Source: an uncultured Flavobacteriaceae bacterium
GTDB taxonomy: Bacteria > Bacteroidota > Bacteroidia > Flavobacteriales > Flavobacteriaceae
Reading direction: 5' to 3'
NCBI GenBank assembly: GCA_905181615.1
Contig: CAJIYH010000005.1
Span: 62,001-126,000 of the forward strand
Length of the DNA stretch: 64,000 nucleotides
The notes beneath the pieces are model-generated. The model made no database searches. It was not told the DNA's origin and saw nothing but the letters and a program-made list of their open reading frames with translations. Made by a program: the position numbers and the translations under genes. Shown in pieces: positions 17,775 through 26,402 of this stretch. Position 1 is the stretch's first letter. Each line of letters opens with the position of its first letter.

Positions 17775-19016
17775 ATGAAAACACTTTTTAAAAACATTAA
17801 ACAATTACTTCAAGTTCGCGATGCGAATGTTGATTTTGTGGGTGGAAAGGAAATGAAGGTTCTTCCAAAAATAGAAGCCGCTTATTTGCTGGTTGAAGAT
17901 GATCGAATTGCCGCTTTTGGATCTATGGATTCATGTCCAACGGATTCCGTAGACAAGGTAGTAGATGCTTCCGAAAAAATAATCCTCCCATCCTGGTGTG
18001 ATTCGCATACACATCTGGTTTATGCAGGAAATCGAGAGGAAGAATTTAAAGACCGAATCAACGGTCTGAGCTATGAAGAAATCGCAAAAAAAGGGGGTGG
18101 AATTCTAAATTCTGCAAAAACCCTACAAGAAACCTCAGTCGAAGATTTATACAACCAAAGTAAAACAAGATTAGAAGAAGTAATGCGCTTGGGAACAGGA
18201 GCTATCGAAATTAAATCGGGCTATGGACTTACGCCAGAAGCAGAACTAAAAATGCTTCATGTAATTGAGCGGTTGCGTCAAGAATATCCTCTACAAATTA
18301 GGGCTACTTTTTTGGCGGCACATGCCATTCCAACCGAATATAAAAACAACAAAACTGAATTTTTAGAAAACATGCTTAGTAAGGTTTTACCGGTTATCGA
18401 AGCGGAAAATTTAGCAAGCTACGTCGATGTGTTTTGTGAAGAAGGGTACTTTTCGACTGAAGATACCACCCGTGTTTTGAAACAAGCGAAAACCTATGGA
18501 CTGACTCCTAAAATTCATGTGAATCAATTCAATGCAATTGGTGGCGTAGGTGTTGGAGTTGCGTTTAATGCCCGTTCTGTTGATCATTTAGAAATCTTAA
18601 CAGACGCTGATCTCGATGCCTTAAAAGGGAGTAGAACCATGCCCGTTGCATTGCCCGGATGTTCTTTCTTTTTGGGAATTCCGTATACCCCCGCTCGTAA
18701 AATAATAGATGCCGGTTTGCCGCTTACTTTAGCAAGCGATTACAACCCAGGATCCGCTCCTTCAGGAAACATGAATTTTGTGGTATCGTTGGCTTCTATA
18801 AAAATGGAAATGACCCCCGAAGAAGCCATTAATGCAGCCACAATAAACGGAGCCTATGCCATGAATTTAGAACAAGAAGTTGGCTCTATTACTGTCGGTA
18901 AAAAGGCGAATTTTATGGTAACAAAAAAGCTTTCCTCTCCTACAGTTATTACTTATGCTTTTGGATCAAATAACATTGAGCAGATATACATTAACGGAAA
19001 TTTACTTGATGACTAA
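17775..19016 (+). CDS. hutI: Imidazolonepropionase
   Basis: This amidohydrolase-superfamily enzyme opens the imidazolone ring to give N-formimino-L-glutamate. The 413-residue length is normal. Metal-site motifs are in order: WCDSHTHLVYAG, TFLAAHAIP, KIHVNQFNAIGG and LASDYNPGSAP. EIKSGYGL is the family signature. Its ATG abuts the hutU stop. Confidence 0.97.
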   Translation: MKTLFKNIKQLLQVRDANVDFVGGKEMKVLPKIEAAYLLVEDDRIAAFGSMDSCPTDSVDKVVDASEKIILPSWCDSHTHLVYAGNREEEFKDRINGLSYEEIAKKGGGILNSAKTLQETSVEDLYNQSKTRLEEVMRLGTGAIEIKSGYGLTPEAELKMLHVIERLRQEYPLQIRATFLAAHAIPTEYKNNKTEFLENMLSKVLPVIEAENLASYVDVFCEEGYFSTEDTTRVLKQAKTYGLTPKIHVNQFNAIGGVGVGVAFNARSVDHLEILTDADLDALKGSRTMPVALPGCSFFLGIPYTPARKIIDAGLPLTLASDYNPGSAPSGNMNFVVSLASIKMEMTPEEAINAATINGAYAMNLEQEVGSITVGKKANFMVTKKLSSPTVITYAFGSNNIEQIYINGNLLDD

Positions 19017-19028
19017 ACTTAAAACGTT

Positions 19029-20015
19029 ATGAATAGAGAAGATCTAAACTTAACAGAAAAAAGCTATGAAGCACCAAAACAAAATCTTTGGGATGGAAGA
19101 AAATCACCTCCAGAACTGGGCGTTCAATATTGGCATCAGCAGGTCAAATTCAGTGACTTAACAAAATCAGATCCAGAAGCTTCAAAACCGAAGATTGCTC
19201 TTTTGGGGTATGCCTGTGATGAAGGGGTAAAAAGAAACAAAGGAAGAATCGGCGCTGCAGCGGGTCCAGATGAGATACGCAAAGAGCTGGCGCGCCTAGC
19301 TTTTCATAAAGGTTCGCAAAGCATTACAGATTATGGAAATCTGGTATGTGTTGATCGTGATTTAGCGGGATGTCAAAACAGTTTGGCAACCGTTATTGAA
19401 AGACTTTTAGATTCCGATATATTCCCAATAGTGATGGGAGGAGGGCACGATATAGCCTACGGTCATTTTAAAGGAATTCAAAAAGGGCTTCAAAAAAGAG
19501 GACTTTCTAAAATTGGAATTTTAAATTTTGACGCTCATTTTGACCTCCGCCCTGTCGAAAAAGAACCCAACTCAGGTACTCCCTTCAATCAGATTTTAAC
19601 AGAACATCCCAATGAAGTTAGCTATTTTGCCTTGGGAATTCAAAAAGCTGTAAACACCAAAGAATTGTTTATAATTGCTAAAGAAAAAAATGTAAAGTAT
19701 TTATTTAATGAAAGCTGTGAACTAACTAATTTTGATGTGGTTACATTAAAGATAGATGCTTTCTTAGAAGGCGTAGAAGCTTTGTATATTACGGTAGATT
19801 TAGATGGGTTTTCTTCGGCCTATGCGCCGGGAGTTAGTGCGCCTTCTCCACTTGGATTTGCACCAGACTTTGCCTTAAAGGTTTTGAATCACCTGCTGGA
19901 ATCTAAAAAAGTAGTTGCTCTTGATGTAGCAGAAATGAATCCGAATTTTGATCGAGACCAAAGCACCGCACAATTAGCTGCCAGAATTATAGACTCTTTT
20001 GTGATGAATGTTTAG
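19029..20015 (+). CDS. hutG: Formimidoylglutamase
   Basis: This ureohydrolase-fold enzyme hydrolyses N-formimino-L-glutamate to glutamate and formamide, ending the pathway in four steps. The binuclear Mn-site motifs are present: GGGHDIAYGH, NFDAHFDLRP and TVDLDGFSSAYAPG. GRIGAAAGPDEIR near residue 75 is also typical. The position as last hut gene, 12 bases after hutI, separates it from arginase and agmatinase relatives. The start ATG gives 328 residues. Confidence 0.93.
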   Translation: MNREDLNLTEKSYEAPKQNLWDGRKSPPELGVQYWHQQVKFSDLTKSDPEASKPKIALLGYACDEGVKRNKGRIGAAAGPDEIRKELARLAFHKGSQSITDYGNLVCVDRDLAGCQNSLATVIERLLDSDIFPIVMGGGHDIAYGHFKGIQKGLQKRGLSKIGILNFDAHFDLRPVEKEPNSGTPFNQILTEHPNEVSYFALGIQKAVNTKELFIIAKEKNVKYLFNESCELTNFDVVTLKIDAFLEGVEALYITVDLDGFSSAYAPGVSAPSPLGFAPDFALKVLNHLLESKKVVALDVAEMNPNFDRDQSTAQLAARIIDSFVMNV

Positions 20016-20026
20016 GTGAAACTCAC

Positions 20027-21352
20027 TTAAAAGTCTCGATAAGAACTCCCTATAAATTGGTTCGCTTCCTTTTCGATAAACCTAGACTTCTGTCTGTCCC
20101 AATGCAAGGTTTTGCCAGGAAAACGTCCCGCTATAACTCCCAAAAGAATGGTTTCTGTAAGTCTTGAAGCATACGAAAAAGGAGCGGAACAGTTTGTCTT
20201 TCCTAAACACGAATCTACAAACTCGTAATAATGTTTTTTGCTTTCCGATTCATAGTCTCTTACAGGTTTTCCTAATCCGAATTTTTCGACATCTAATTCT
20301 TGATACATTCCATCGACAATTAGTTTTGGTAATTCTTGAAAATGTGGCAAATATAACTTGCCCTTTTCACCCATAAACATCGCCCCTTGCTCGTGAAGCT
20401 CTTCATTGTCTGGCAAAACCAAATCGTTGTGCTTTGCCGGAGCTCCTGCCCCGTCATACCAGACCCATTTTAATTCCTTAGAAGTATACTTCGTCGAAGG
20501 AAATATATAGGTGACTTTGTTGTTTTCTGGAAAACCATAACCGTTAGGGGGTCTGCATTCGTTTTTAATTGTTTTGGGAACATCCAAAGCCAATGCATTG
20601 TATGGCGTGTCAAATATATGAACTCCCATATCTCCAAGAGTTCCACATCCAAAATCAATTAATTTTCTCCAATTGCCCGGGTGGTAATGTCCTTCTTTAA
20701 ACTCGTGTTTCTTAGCCGTCCCAAGCCATAAATTCCAGTCTAGGTTTGCAGGAACTGGAGCGACTTTTTTGGGAGGTGTACCATCGTATCCCCAGTTTTT
20801 CGGAGACCATGCGCGGACACAGTTTACTTTTCCGATGATGCCAGATTGAATTAATAATGTTGCTAGTTTATAATCATAAAAAGAATGAACTTGAATTCCC
20901 ATTTGAGTAACCAAATTCTTTTTGAGAGCCATTTGCGCCATTTGGCGAGCTTCAGATATGGAATGAGTAAGCGGTTTTTGACAGTATACAGCTTTGTTTA
21001 AATCCATCGCCATAAGAGATGCGGGTGCATGCGTGTGGTCTGGAGTAGATACAATAACTGCATCGATTTGATCTACCATGGTTTTAAGCAATATTCGGTA
21101 ATCGGAAAAAGTTTTGGCGTTTGGATGCTTTGACTTTGCAAAGTCTAAGGCAATCGAATCTACATCACACAAGGCAACTATATCAACTGATTTGTGTGAA
21201 GCGAATGCATTTAAATCTTCACCCCCCATTCCGCCAACCCCGATATGAGCTGTTCTTAGTTTTTTACCTTTTGGAAACGCCCAACCGACCGAAGGGATAA
21301 ACGCAGTAGAAGCTAATGTAGCTGCTGATTTTAAAAAATCTCTTTTGTTCAT
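20027..21352 (-). CDS. Gfo/Idh/MocA family oxidoreductase, exported
   Basis: The 441-residue protein begins with NKRDFLKSAATLAS, a Tat-like leader of the Bacteroidota type (KR in place of RR), followed by an NAD(P)-binding Rossmann domain (AHIGVGGMGG, ALCDVDS) and the motif STPDHTHAP. CQKPLTHS is the conserved EKP-type segment with Gln in place of Glu. The gene overlaps the upstream DUF1080 gene by four bases (ATGA). The pair fits a sugar-oxidation/3-keto-glycoside cleavage step in the periplasm. Confidence 0.85.
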   Translation of the reverse strand: MNKRDFLKSAATLASTAFIPSVGWAFPKGKKLRTAHIGVGGMGGEDLNAFASHKSVDIVALCDVDSIALDFAKSKHPNAKTFSDYRILLKTMVDQIDAVIVSTPDHTHAPASLMAMDLNKAVYCQKPLTHSISEARQMAQMALKKNLVTQMGIQVHSFYDYKLATLLIQSGIIGKVNCVRAWSPKNWGYDGTPPKKVAPVPANLDWNLWLGTAKKHEFKEGHYHPGNWRKLIDFGCGTLGDMGVHIFDTPYNALALDVPKTIKNECRPPNGYGFPENNKVTYIFPSTKYTSKELKWVWYDGAGAPAKHNDLVLPDNEELHEQGAMFMGEKGKLYLPHFQELPKLIVDGMYQELDVEKFGLGKPVRDYESESKKHYYEFVDSCLGKTNCSAPFSYASRLTETILLGVIAGRFPGKTLHWDRQKSRFIEKEANQFIGSSYRDF

Positions 21353-22068
21353 AGTTTCCTTATTTTAATTTCTCTAAATGATAAATTACTTCCGTGGTCT
21401 TGAAAACCAATATAGCCTTTTCTGTATTTTCCGTAATCTGGGGCATTGCTCCACTTACCAGAGTTTCTTCTTTTATACCAATCCTCAGACCATGGAGTAA
21501 AGGAGAGTACTTTTTTATCATTTAGCCAATATTCTACATTTTCTATTGTAAAAACAATCCTGCTGCTGTTCCACTTGCCAGGAGGATAAAGTACTTTTTG
21601 GGAATTGTCGGGTAAGTACATGGCATAGTCTGTCGCAGTTAATTGCCAGTCTTTTAATTCAAAGTTGTGGATTTCAGCATAGTTTTCATCATCTAAGATT
21701 TGATATTCAGGAGCAACAACTGAAGCGGCCTCGTAACCTTCTTTTAAATGATAAAAAATACCGCTGTTTCCTCCTTTAGGAATTTTCCACTCGACATAAA
21801 GTTCAAAATTTTCAAATTCTTCGGCTCCATAAATAATATCCCTACTTCCAGTATAGTCATAATCCTCCTCTAGAATTTGCTTGGTAGTAAAAGTTAAAGT
21901 ACTATCTACAATTTTCCATCCAGGAGGCATTTGATCTCCATTATAGGCTCTCCAGCCTTCCAATGAACTACCGTCGAATAATGATACCCATTCTTGTGAG
22001 GATTTTTTATTGTCTTGGCAACCAATTATAAAAAGAGAACTGATTAAAAATATTTTGATTTTATTCAT
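21349..22068 (-). CDS. DUF1080 lipoprotein (3-keto-disaccharide hydrolase type)
   Basis: The 239-residue precursor has a lipobox (SSLFIIGC). The mature protein is a single LamG-like jelly roll with the DUF1080 signature: WVSLFDGSSLEGWRAYNG at its start, GNSGIFYHLKEG in the middle and GYIGFQDHGSNLSFREIKI at the end. Recent work assigns this family 3-keto-glycoside hydrolase activity. It is translationally coupled to the Gfo/Idh/MocA oxidoreductase. Confidence 0.88.
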   Translation of the reverse strand: MNKIKIFLISSLFIIGCQDNKKSSQEWVSLFDGSSLEGWRAYNGDQMPPGWKIVDSTLTFTTKQILEEDYDYTGSRDIIYGAEEFENFELYVEWKIPKGGNSGIFYHLKEGYEAASVVAPEYQILDDENYAEIHNFELKDWQLTATDYAMYLPDNSQKVLYPPGKWNSSRIVFTIENVEYWLNDKKVLSFTPWSEDWYKRRNSGKWSNAPDYGKYRKGYIGFQDHGSNLSFREIKIRKL

Positions 22069-22147
22069 GTTGTGTTTTTATCAATTAATGATATTTAATA
22101 AACTAAATTCAGGTGTAAACGTTTTATTTAAATTTATTAAAAAATAT

Positions 22148-22330
22148 TTATGTAAGGTTTATTTTTTTGTTTAGTAACTCTATTTGTTTATAAACCTCCT
22201 CCGCTTCAAACGTTTTTTGATCACTCTTACTTCTATTGATTTTTGATAAGTCATACGCCTCCTTCAACAAGGCTTTATATTTACTTTGTAGCTTATCTAC
22301 TTCCGTTTTCTTTTTAAATATTCCGAACAT
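22148..22330 (-). CDS. Lacal_2735 family small protein
   Basis: The 60-residue protein MFGIFKKKTEVDKLQ... is a charged helical hairpin. It has the family pattern FKKK-EVDKLQ-KYK-LLKEAYDLS..NR-KSDQKTFEAE, which is widespread in Flavobacteriaceae. No signal peptide is present. Function unknown. Confidence 0.85.
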   Translation of the reverse strand: MFGIFKKKTEVDKLQSKYKALLKEAYDLSKINRSKSDQKTFEAEEVYKQIELLNKKINLT

Positions 22331-22518
22331 ATAGTCTGTTTTATTTAATTTTTAATTAAAACAAAACTACTGAATTTGTTTAGATTCAGACAATAAAGCC
22401 AAGCTTTAAATACAGTCTTGTACATTTTATTAATAAATAGATCGTTATGATGACCCCGTTGGGAAATTAATTATGAAATCTTATTTATTATAAAAAGCAT
22501 TTTTATTTACCCGTTTTA

Positions 22519-22858
22519 TTGAACCGTTATGGCAATAAACAAATTATATCATTTTGTACGGTTATTCTTTTGTTGTTTCTATATTCCTGTACTTCAAAAA
22601 AACAACTTCAATTAAACGATGAGGTTGAGATAATAAGAGACCAACATGGTATTAATCATATTTATGCCAATAATCAAAGTGATCTTTTTTTATGCATGGA
22701 TATTTAGCGGCTAAAAACTGCTTTTTTAATTTGAAATTCAGAGAGGGCAGGCAACGGGAACCGTCTCTGAAATTTTTGGAGAAAGTGAACTAGATAGAGA
22801 CATTGGAACTAGACTCTTTAAGTTTAGAGGAAATATCGAAGATCAATTGAATCACTAT
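22519..22858 (+). pseudogene. Decayed N-terminal part of a penicillin acylase family gene
   Basis: From a TTG start, a lipoprotein leader (LLLFLYSC) is followed by EIIRDQHGINHIYANNQSDLF, the classic start of secreted penicillin/aculeacin acylases. The frame then breaks: a shift near 22690 is needed to read GYLAAKN, and another near 22745 to read QATGTVSEIFGESELDRDIG then RLFKFRGNIEDQLNHY. The expected several hundred further residues, including the catalytic Ser, are absent. At least two frameshifts and a large deletion make this a dead remnant. Confidence 0.8.
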
Positions 22859-23158
22859 GATGAAGATGATTGTGAAATTATCACCCACACCAAAATCGGG
22901 AGCATAGCCTATATCTATTTTCAGTTTAAGCATAAACATCACGTAAGCGTAATCGATACTTTTATAACCCGCTACGATTTCAAAAATATTTTTGAAATTC
23001 AAATTTCCACCGATACTCGTTTGATTGGGAACCCCTGGAATTATCCTAGAAGTAACATATTATTACCAATGTTCATATTCTCAGACCTTGTCCATACCTC
23101 AAATTGCTTTTTGTCTACTGAAAAGTTGGGTGTTTCATTTTTAACACCATATATTTAA
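22859..23158 (+). other. Open tail of unknown origin fused in frame to the acylase relic
   Basis: The last acylase frame stays open for about 100 codons past the point where similarity stops and ends at a TAA just before the next leader. The stretch (HHVSVIDTFITRYDFKNIFEIQ, NYPRSNILLPMFIFSDL) does not look like an acylase. It is probably the 3' end of another gene joined by deletion. No intact start is present. Confidence 0.4.
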
Positions 23159-23171
23159 ATATTATTAATCA
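23151..23171 (+). repeat. Leader repeat, copy A (3' half)
   Basis: These 21 bases are identical to 23920-23940 in front of the next gene and similar to the region before the lipoprotein gene at 48837. The block lies 14 bases before the chosen start of the downstream gene. Confidence 0.75.
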
Positions 23172-23184
23172 CAAATTGATCATT

Positions 23185-23829
23185 ATGAAAAAATTATTAG
23201 TCTTAATATTAGTCGTAAACTTATTTGCTTGTACTAATACTAAACAAGAAACATCACAATCTGTTGAGATAGATAACAATGCAGAACCAGACGGACCACA
23301 CACTTCAACTGAATGGAAAATATGGGCTTTAAGCACAGCTGCTCCATCATTTATAGCCGCAAACTGTACTGTCATTGATTCCGATGGGAAAACTGTTTTA
23401 AGAGAAGGAACAAATGGATGGACTGCAATGGCTGGAAACCCAAGAGGAATGTCAAATCCTGAGAATGGATGGGAAGATCCACATGAAGCAATGCCAATGG
23501 TAATGGATGCTCAGGCCATGAAATGGGCAATGGCTTTTATGTCAGGTAAAAAACCTGAATTAGATTACGATGGATGGATGTATATGCTTCATGGTGATAT
23601 GGGTGAGGATAATACAAAGCAACTCGTTTTTAAAAAGGAGGATGCGGTCAAAGGTCATTGGATTGAATCTGGTGCGCATTTGATGCTTATGCCAAAAGAT
23701 CCTACTTCTCTGAAAGGTCAAACTACTGATTTTAATTCTGGCTCTCCGTATATAATGTTTGAAGGAACTGGATATGATCATATTATGATTCCTGTTGAGG
23801 GTTACTATGATTATCAACCTCAAAAATAA
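23185..23829 (+). CDS. Secreted lipoprotein of a conserved unknown family
   Basis: The start is taken at the ATG at 23185 because MKKLLVLILVVNLFAC is a complete lipoprotein signal; an upstream TTG adds only three residues. The 214-residue product has STAAPSFIAANCTVIDSDGKTVLREGTNGW, a Met-rich central helix (MPMVMDAQAMKWAMAF), YMLHGDMGEDN and YIMFEGTGYDHIMIPV. I associate this pattern with a secreted family also found in Proteobacteria and without assigned function. It carries the same leader type as the next gene and its own terminator. Confidence 0.75.
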   Translation: MKKLLVLILVVNLFACTNTKQETSQSVEIDNNAEPDGPHTSTEWKIWALSTAAPSFIAANCTVIDSDGKTVLREGTNGWTAMAGNPRGMSNPENGWEDPHEAMPMVMDAQAMKWAMAFMSGKKPELDYDGWMYMLHGDMGEDNTKQLVFKKEDAVKGHWIESGAHLMLMPKDPTSLKGQTTDFNSGSPYIMFEGTGYDHIMIPVEGYYDYQPQK

Positions 23830-23849
23830 TTGAGAATAACTGATTTTAG

Positions 23850-23876
23850 CCCTTCACTTCGGTGGGGGGTTTTTTA
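23850..23876 (+). terminator. Rho-independent terminator with TTCG loop
   Basis: An eight-pair stem (CCCTTCAC/GTGGGGGG, two G-U pairs) is closed by a TTCG tetraloop and followed by seven T. The flanking bases AATAACTGATTTT before the stem and the T-tract after it match the region after position 296. Confidence 0.85.
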
Positions 23877-23898
23877 TTTTCAATACTCACTTCAGCGT

Positions 23899-23942
23899 CA
23901 GTAAGTCCCGGAATTTATTATATTTAAATATTATTAATCATC
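23899..23942 (+). repeat. Leader repeat, copy B
   Basis: This block upstream of the NTF2-like gene matches the minus-strand leader at 49371-49416 over about 44 bases with few changes, and its last half equals copy A. It presumably contains the promoter and 5' untranslated region of the gene family. Confidence 0.75.
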
Positions 23943-23953
23943 AAACAATACAA

Positions 23954-24784
23954 ATGAAAAAAGTAATTATCCTTTTAATTGCATCTGTTGCAATTAGTGC
24001 ATGTACTAATGGAAAGCATGCTGAATTTAAAAAAAATACAGAAATCGCTAAAAAATACTTTAAACTTCATGAAGTAGAAGATGCTGAAAGTATGTTTAAA
24101 TATTTACATGAAGATATCGAATGGCATATGCCTGTTTATGGCATGGAAATGGCTGGTATTGAAGAAGTAAAAGCTGGTGTTCTTGGATATCAAGCTGATT
24201 TTGATAACATGAAATTTACAGCAGATTATTGGTTACCAGGTGTAGATACTGAGACCGGCTTAGCTGATGGGAGTACTCGTGCTTATGGGACTTGGACATC
24301 TACACACGCAAAATCCGGAAAAGAGACTAAATTAACAAGCTATCATTCTTTTGAATTTAAAGATGGTAAAATTATTTCTGGTGGTGACTGGTTTGATTTA
24401 GGTGGAATGATGAATGCACTACTGCCTCAATCACTTAAGAAAGGGAGCTTATTAGGACTTCATTCTTTTAAAGTAAAACTTAAAAAAGGGGTAACTTCTG
24501 ATCAATTTGAAGCTTACTTTACAAATACATTAATTCCAGCGTATGAAAATGCATACATAGGAGTTAGTCTACATTTAATTGAAGGATTAAGAGGTCAATA
24601 TAAAGGCAATCTTGGTATGGTTTGGATATTTGAATCAAATGAGGTTCGTAACTTATATTTTGACAACAATGAACAATCAATTCCTTTAAACAAAGAAACT
24701 AGAGCAAAACTTAAATCAGTTGATGATGGCCTCGCTAAACTTGGCACATGGACTTCAAACTATACAGACTGGTCAGTACAATAA
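23954..24784 (+). CDS. NTF2/SnoaL-like lipoprotein with C-terminal alpha/beta-barrel domain
   Basis: The 276-residue precursor has a lipobox (SVAISAC). Residues 30-155 form an NTF2/SnoaL-like domain (KKYFKLHEVEDAESMFKYL, DIEWHMPVYG, TRAYGTWTS, FEFKDGKIISGGDWFDLGG). Residues 170-276 start HSFKVKLKKGVTSDQFEAYF and look like a NIPSNAP/ABM-type dimeric barrel, so this is a two-domain fusion. The paralogues at 1 and 48837 carry only the first domain. Ligand unknown. Presumably anchored on the outer or inner membrane facing the periplasm. Confidence 0.75.
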   Translation: MKKVIILLIASVAISACTNGKHAEFKKNTEIAKKYFKLHEVEDAESMFKYLHEDIEWHMPVYGMEMAGIEEVKAGVLGYQADFDNMKFTADYWLPGVDTETGLADGSTRAYGTWTSTHAKSGKETKLTSYHSFEFKDGKIISGGDWFDLGGMMNALLPQSLKKGSLLGLHSFKVKLKKGVTSDQFEAYFTNTLIPAYENAYIGVSLHLIEGLRGQYKGNLGMVWIFESNEVRNLYFDNNEQSIPLNKETRAKLKSVDDGLAKLGTWTSNYTDWSVQ

Positions 24785-24801
24785 AACATTTCAAGCAATA
24801 A

Positions 24802-24870
24802 TTAAAGCCTTTCTTTACTGGTGGGCTTAACCCCGCCATAAGTCGAGTCCATAAGAGCTTTATTTAAACA
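24802..24870 (-). pseudogene. C-terminal fragment of a DUF5681/terminase-small-like gene
   Basis: On the minus strand 22 codons read LNKALMDSTYGGVKPTSKERL before a stop. They match the better preserved fragment at 26403 (YKPLMDSTYGVVKQS). No start and no upstream domain are present. Confidence 0.5.
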
Positions 24871-24953
24871 ATAACAGGCATGGGTTTTAGAAAACGGTTT
24901 TTCTAATGCAACAGGGGGATTAGATTATATATGAAATCCCATCTCCCTTTGTT

Positions 24954-25676
24954 TTATTGATTCTTCTCAAAAACCATACAGTGCTGCCAAGGAAGATTAT
25001 CAATGTTTTTTTTTAACTTCAATCCAGATGCCTTCATCTCTAAAACAGATTGTCTTTCTGTCATTTTGTGGATTTTTTTAATTGGGACATTCGAATCTTC
25101 ACCCCTATATTCTATTAAAAACAACAACCCATTAGGTTTCAAAGCATTTTTTATAGACTCAATCATTTCAACAGGATAACTAAATTCGTGATAGACATCT
25201 ACCAATAAAATTTTATCGAGCGAGTGCTTAGGTAAATTAATACTTTTCTCAGATCCAAGAATTGTTTCAACATTCAAGATCCCAGTTGACTTGTTTTTTA
25301 ATTCAATAGCATTCAACATTTCGGGTTGAATATCAACAGCATAAACCAACCCGTTTTCAGCCAATGGTGCCATCTTAAAGACATGATATCCAGAACCTGC
25401 GCCAATATCTGCAATAGTATCATCAGATTTAATCTTCATGTTTTTTATCAATGTAGAAACGTCCTCTTCTTTTTCTCTTTCAGACCTCTCCAACCAATTA
25501 ATTCCTTGAAATCCCATTACATAGGCAATTTCTCTTCCCAGATACCATTTCCCTATGCCATTAAAATCCCCCATTTTGTAGGTATATTTTATATCTTTTT
25601 CATCTCCTTGTGCTACTGATTCAGTGGAGGTTAAAAAGCAACTAATAAAGATTATAAGAATAGTTATATTTTTCAT
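24954..25676 (-). CDS. Exported class I SAM-dependent methyltransferase
   Basis: The start is placed at the ATG at 25676, which opens directly into a signal peptide (MKNITILIIFISCFL, cleavage near VAQG); the longer frame adds 13 unlikely residues. The 240-residue protein has the SAM motif I ADIGAGSGYH (Asp90-Gly95), VYAVDIQPEML as motif II and LVDVYHEF as motif III. A methyltransferase with an export signal is unusual but recurrent in Bacteroidota. Substrate unknown. Confidence 0.8.
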   Translation of the reverse strand: MKNITILIIFISCFLTSTESVAQGDEKDIKYTYKMGDFNGIGKWYLGREIAYVMGFQGINWLERSEREKEEDVSTLIKNMKIKSDDTIADIGAGSGYHVFKMAPLAENGLVYAVDIQPEMLNAIELKNKSTGILNVETILGSEKSINLPKHSLDKILLVDVYHEFSYPVEMIESIKNALKPNGLLFLIEYRGEDSNVPIKKIHKMTERQSVLEMKASGLKLKKNIDNLPWQHCMVFEKNQ

Positions 25677-25881
25677 AGGATAAAAATAAGAGCAAATCTG
25701 ACTAATCTGATTCAAAATGAAAATATTTTTCTTTTACACCAATGGATACAATACAAATCCTTCCTAATCAATTGATATCACTGATTTAACACAAGATTAG
25801 TTTGTAGTGATTTTAGGGAGAGCTTGTTTAGGGGATTTGTGAATTCGTGATTGGGAATAATCAAGAAAACAGACTAAATCA

Positions 25882-26250
25882 TCAAAAGACGTCAGATGCA
25901 GAATATAAGTGTAATAATGCTAAAGATGCATATTGCAAAGTTTTCTCATGGGTTGCTTCTAAAATAATATTTGGAGCCTTACCCACTTTTTCAGCTTCTA
26001 GCCAACGTGAAATACACAAACACCATTTATCTCCGGGTTTTAATCCATGAAATTGCCATTGAGGCACAGGAGTTATTAAATCATTGCCTCTTGAGGCCGA
26101 GTAGTTTAGAAATTCTTGTGTAACTATTGCGCAAACAGTATGTGTTCCGGTATCTTGAGAAATTGTTCTGCAAAAACCATCTCTAAAATAACCTGTACTA
26201 GGATTTGAACAGCAAGGTAAAAGCGGCAATCCTAAAATATTACGTTCCAT
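25882..26250 (-). CDS. DUF2237 family protein
   Basis: The 122-residue cytoplasmic protein has the family layout: MERNILGLPLLPCCSNPSTGYFRDGFC at its start (Gly-rich N-terminus with a CC pair), GTHTVCAIVTQEFL, then RGNDL, and GLKPGDKWCLCISRWLEA, VGKAP and ATHEKTLQY at the end. Function is unknown; conserved Cys and His suggest metal or redox chemistry. It stands alone in the eroded region. Confidence 0.88.
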   Translation of the reverse strand: MERNILGLPLLPCCSNPSTGYFRDGFCRTISQDTGTHTVCAIVTQEFLNYSASRGNDLITPVPQWQFHGLKPGDKWCLCISRWLEAEKVGKAPNIILEATHEKTLQYASLALLHLYSASDVF

Positions 26251-26402
26251 TTATAAAAATATTATAACTTCAAATGTTTTCAAAGTAGAACTCCAAGTTA
26301 TTAAAACTATGCAACATAATAATAATAATTCATAAAAAAACCTCCACCTAAGCGACAGGCTATAGTTTGGGCTAAAAAGAGTCATTACCACTTGACCTTT
26401 AT

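Noticed and set aside
22859-23158. 103-residue frame read as an independent gene
   Set aside because: Its ATG is part of the acylase reading frame (the NHY of the relic), so it has no start of its own.
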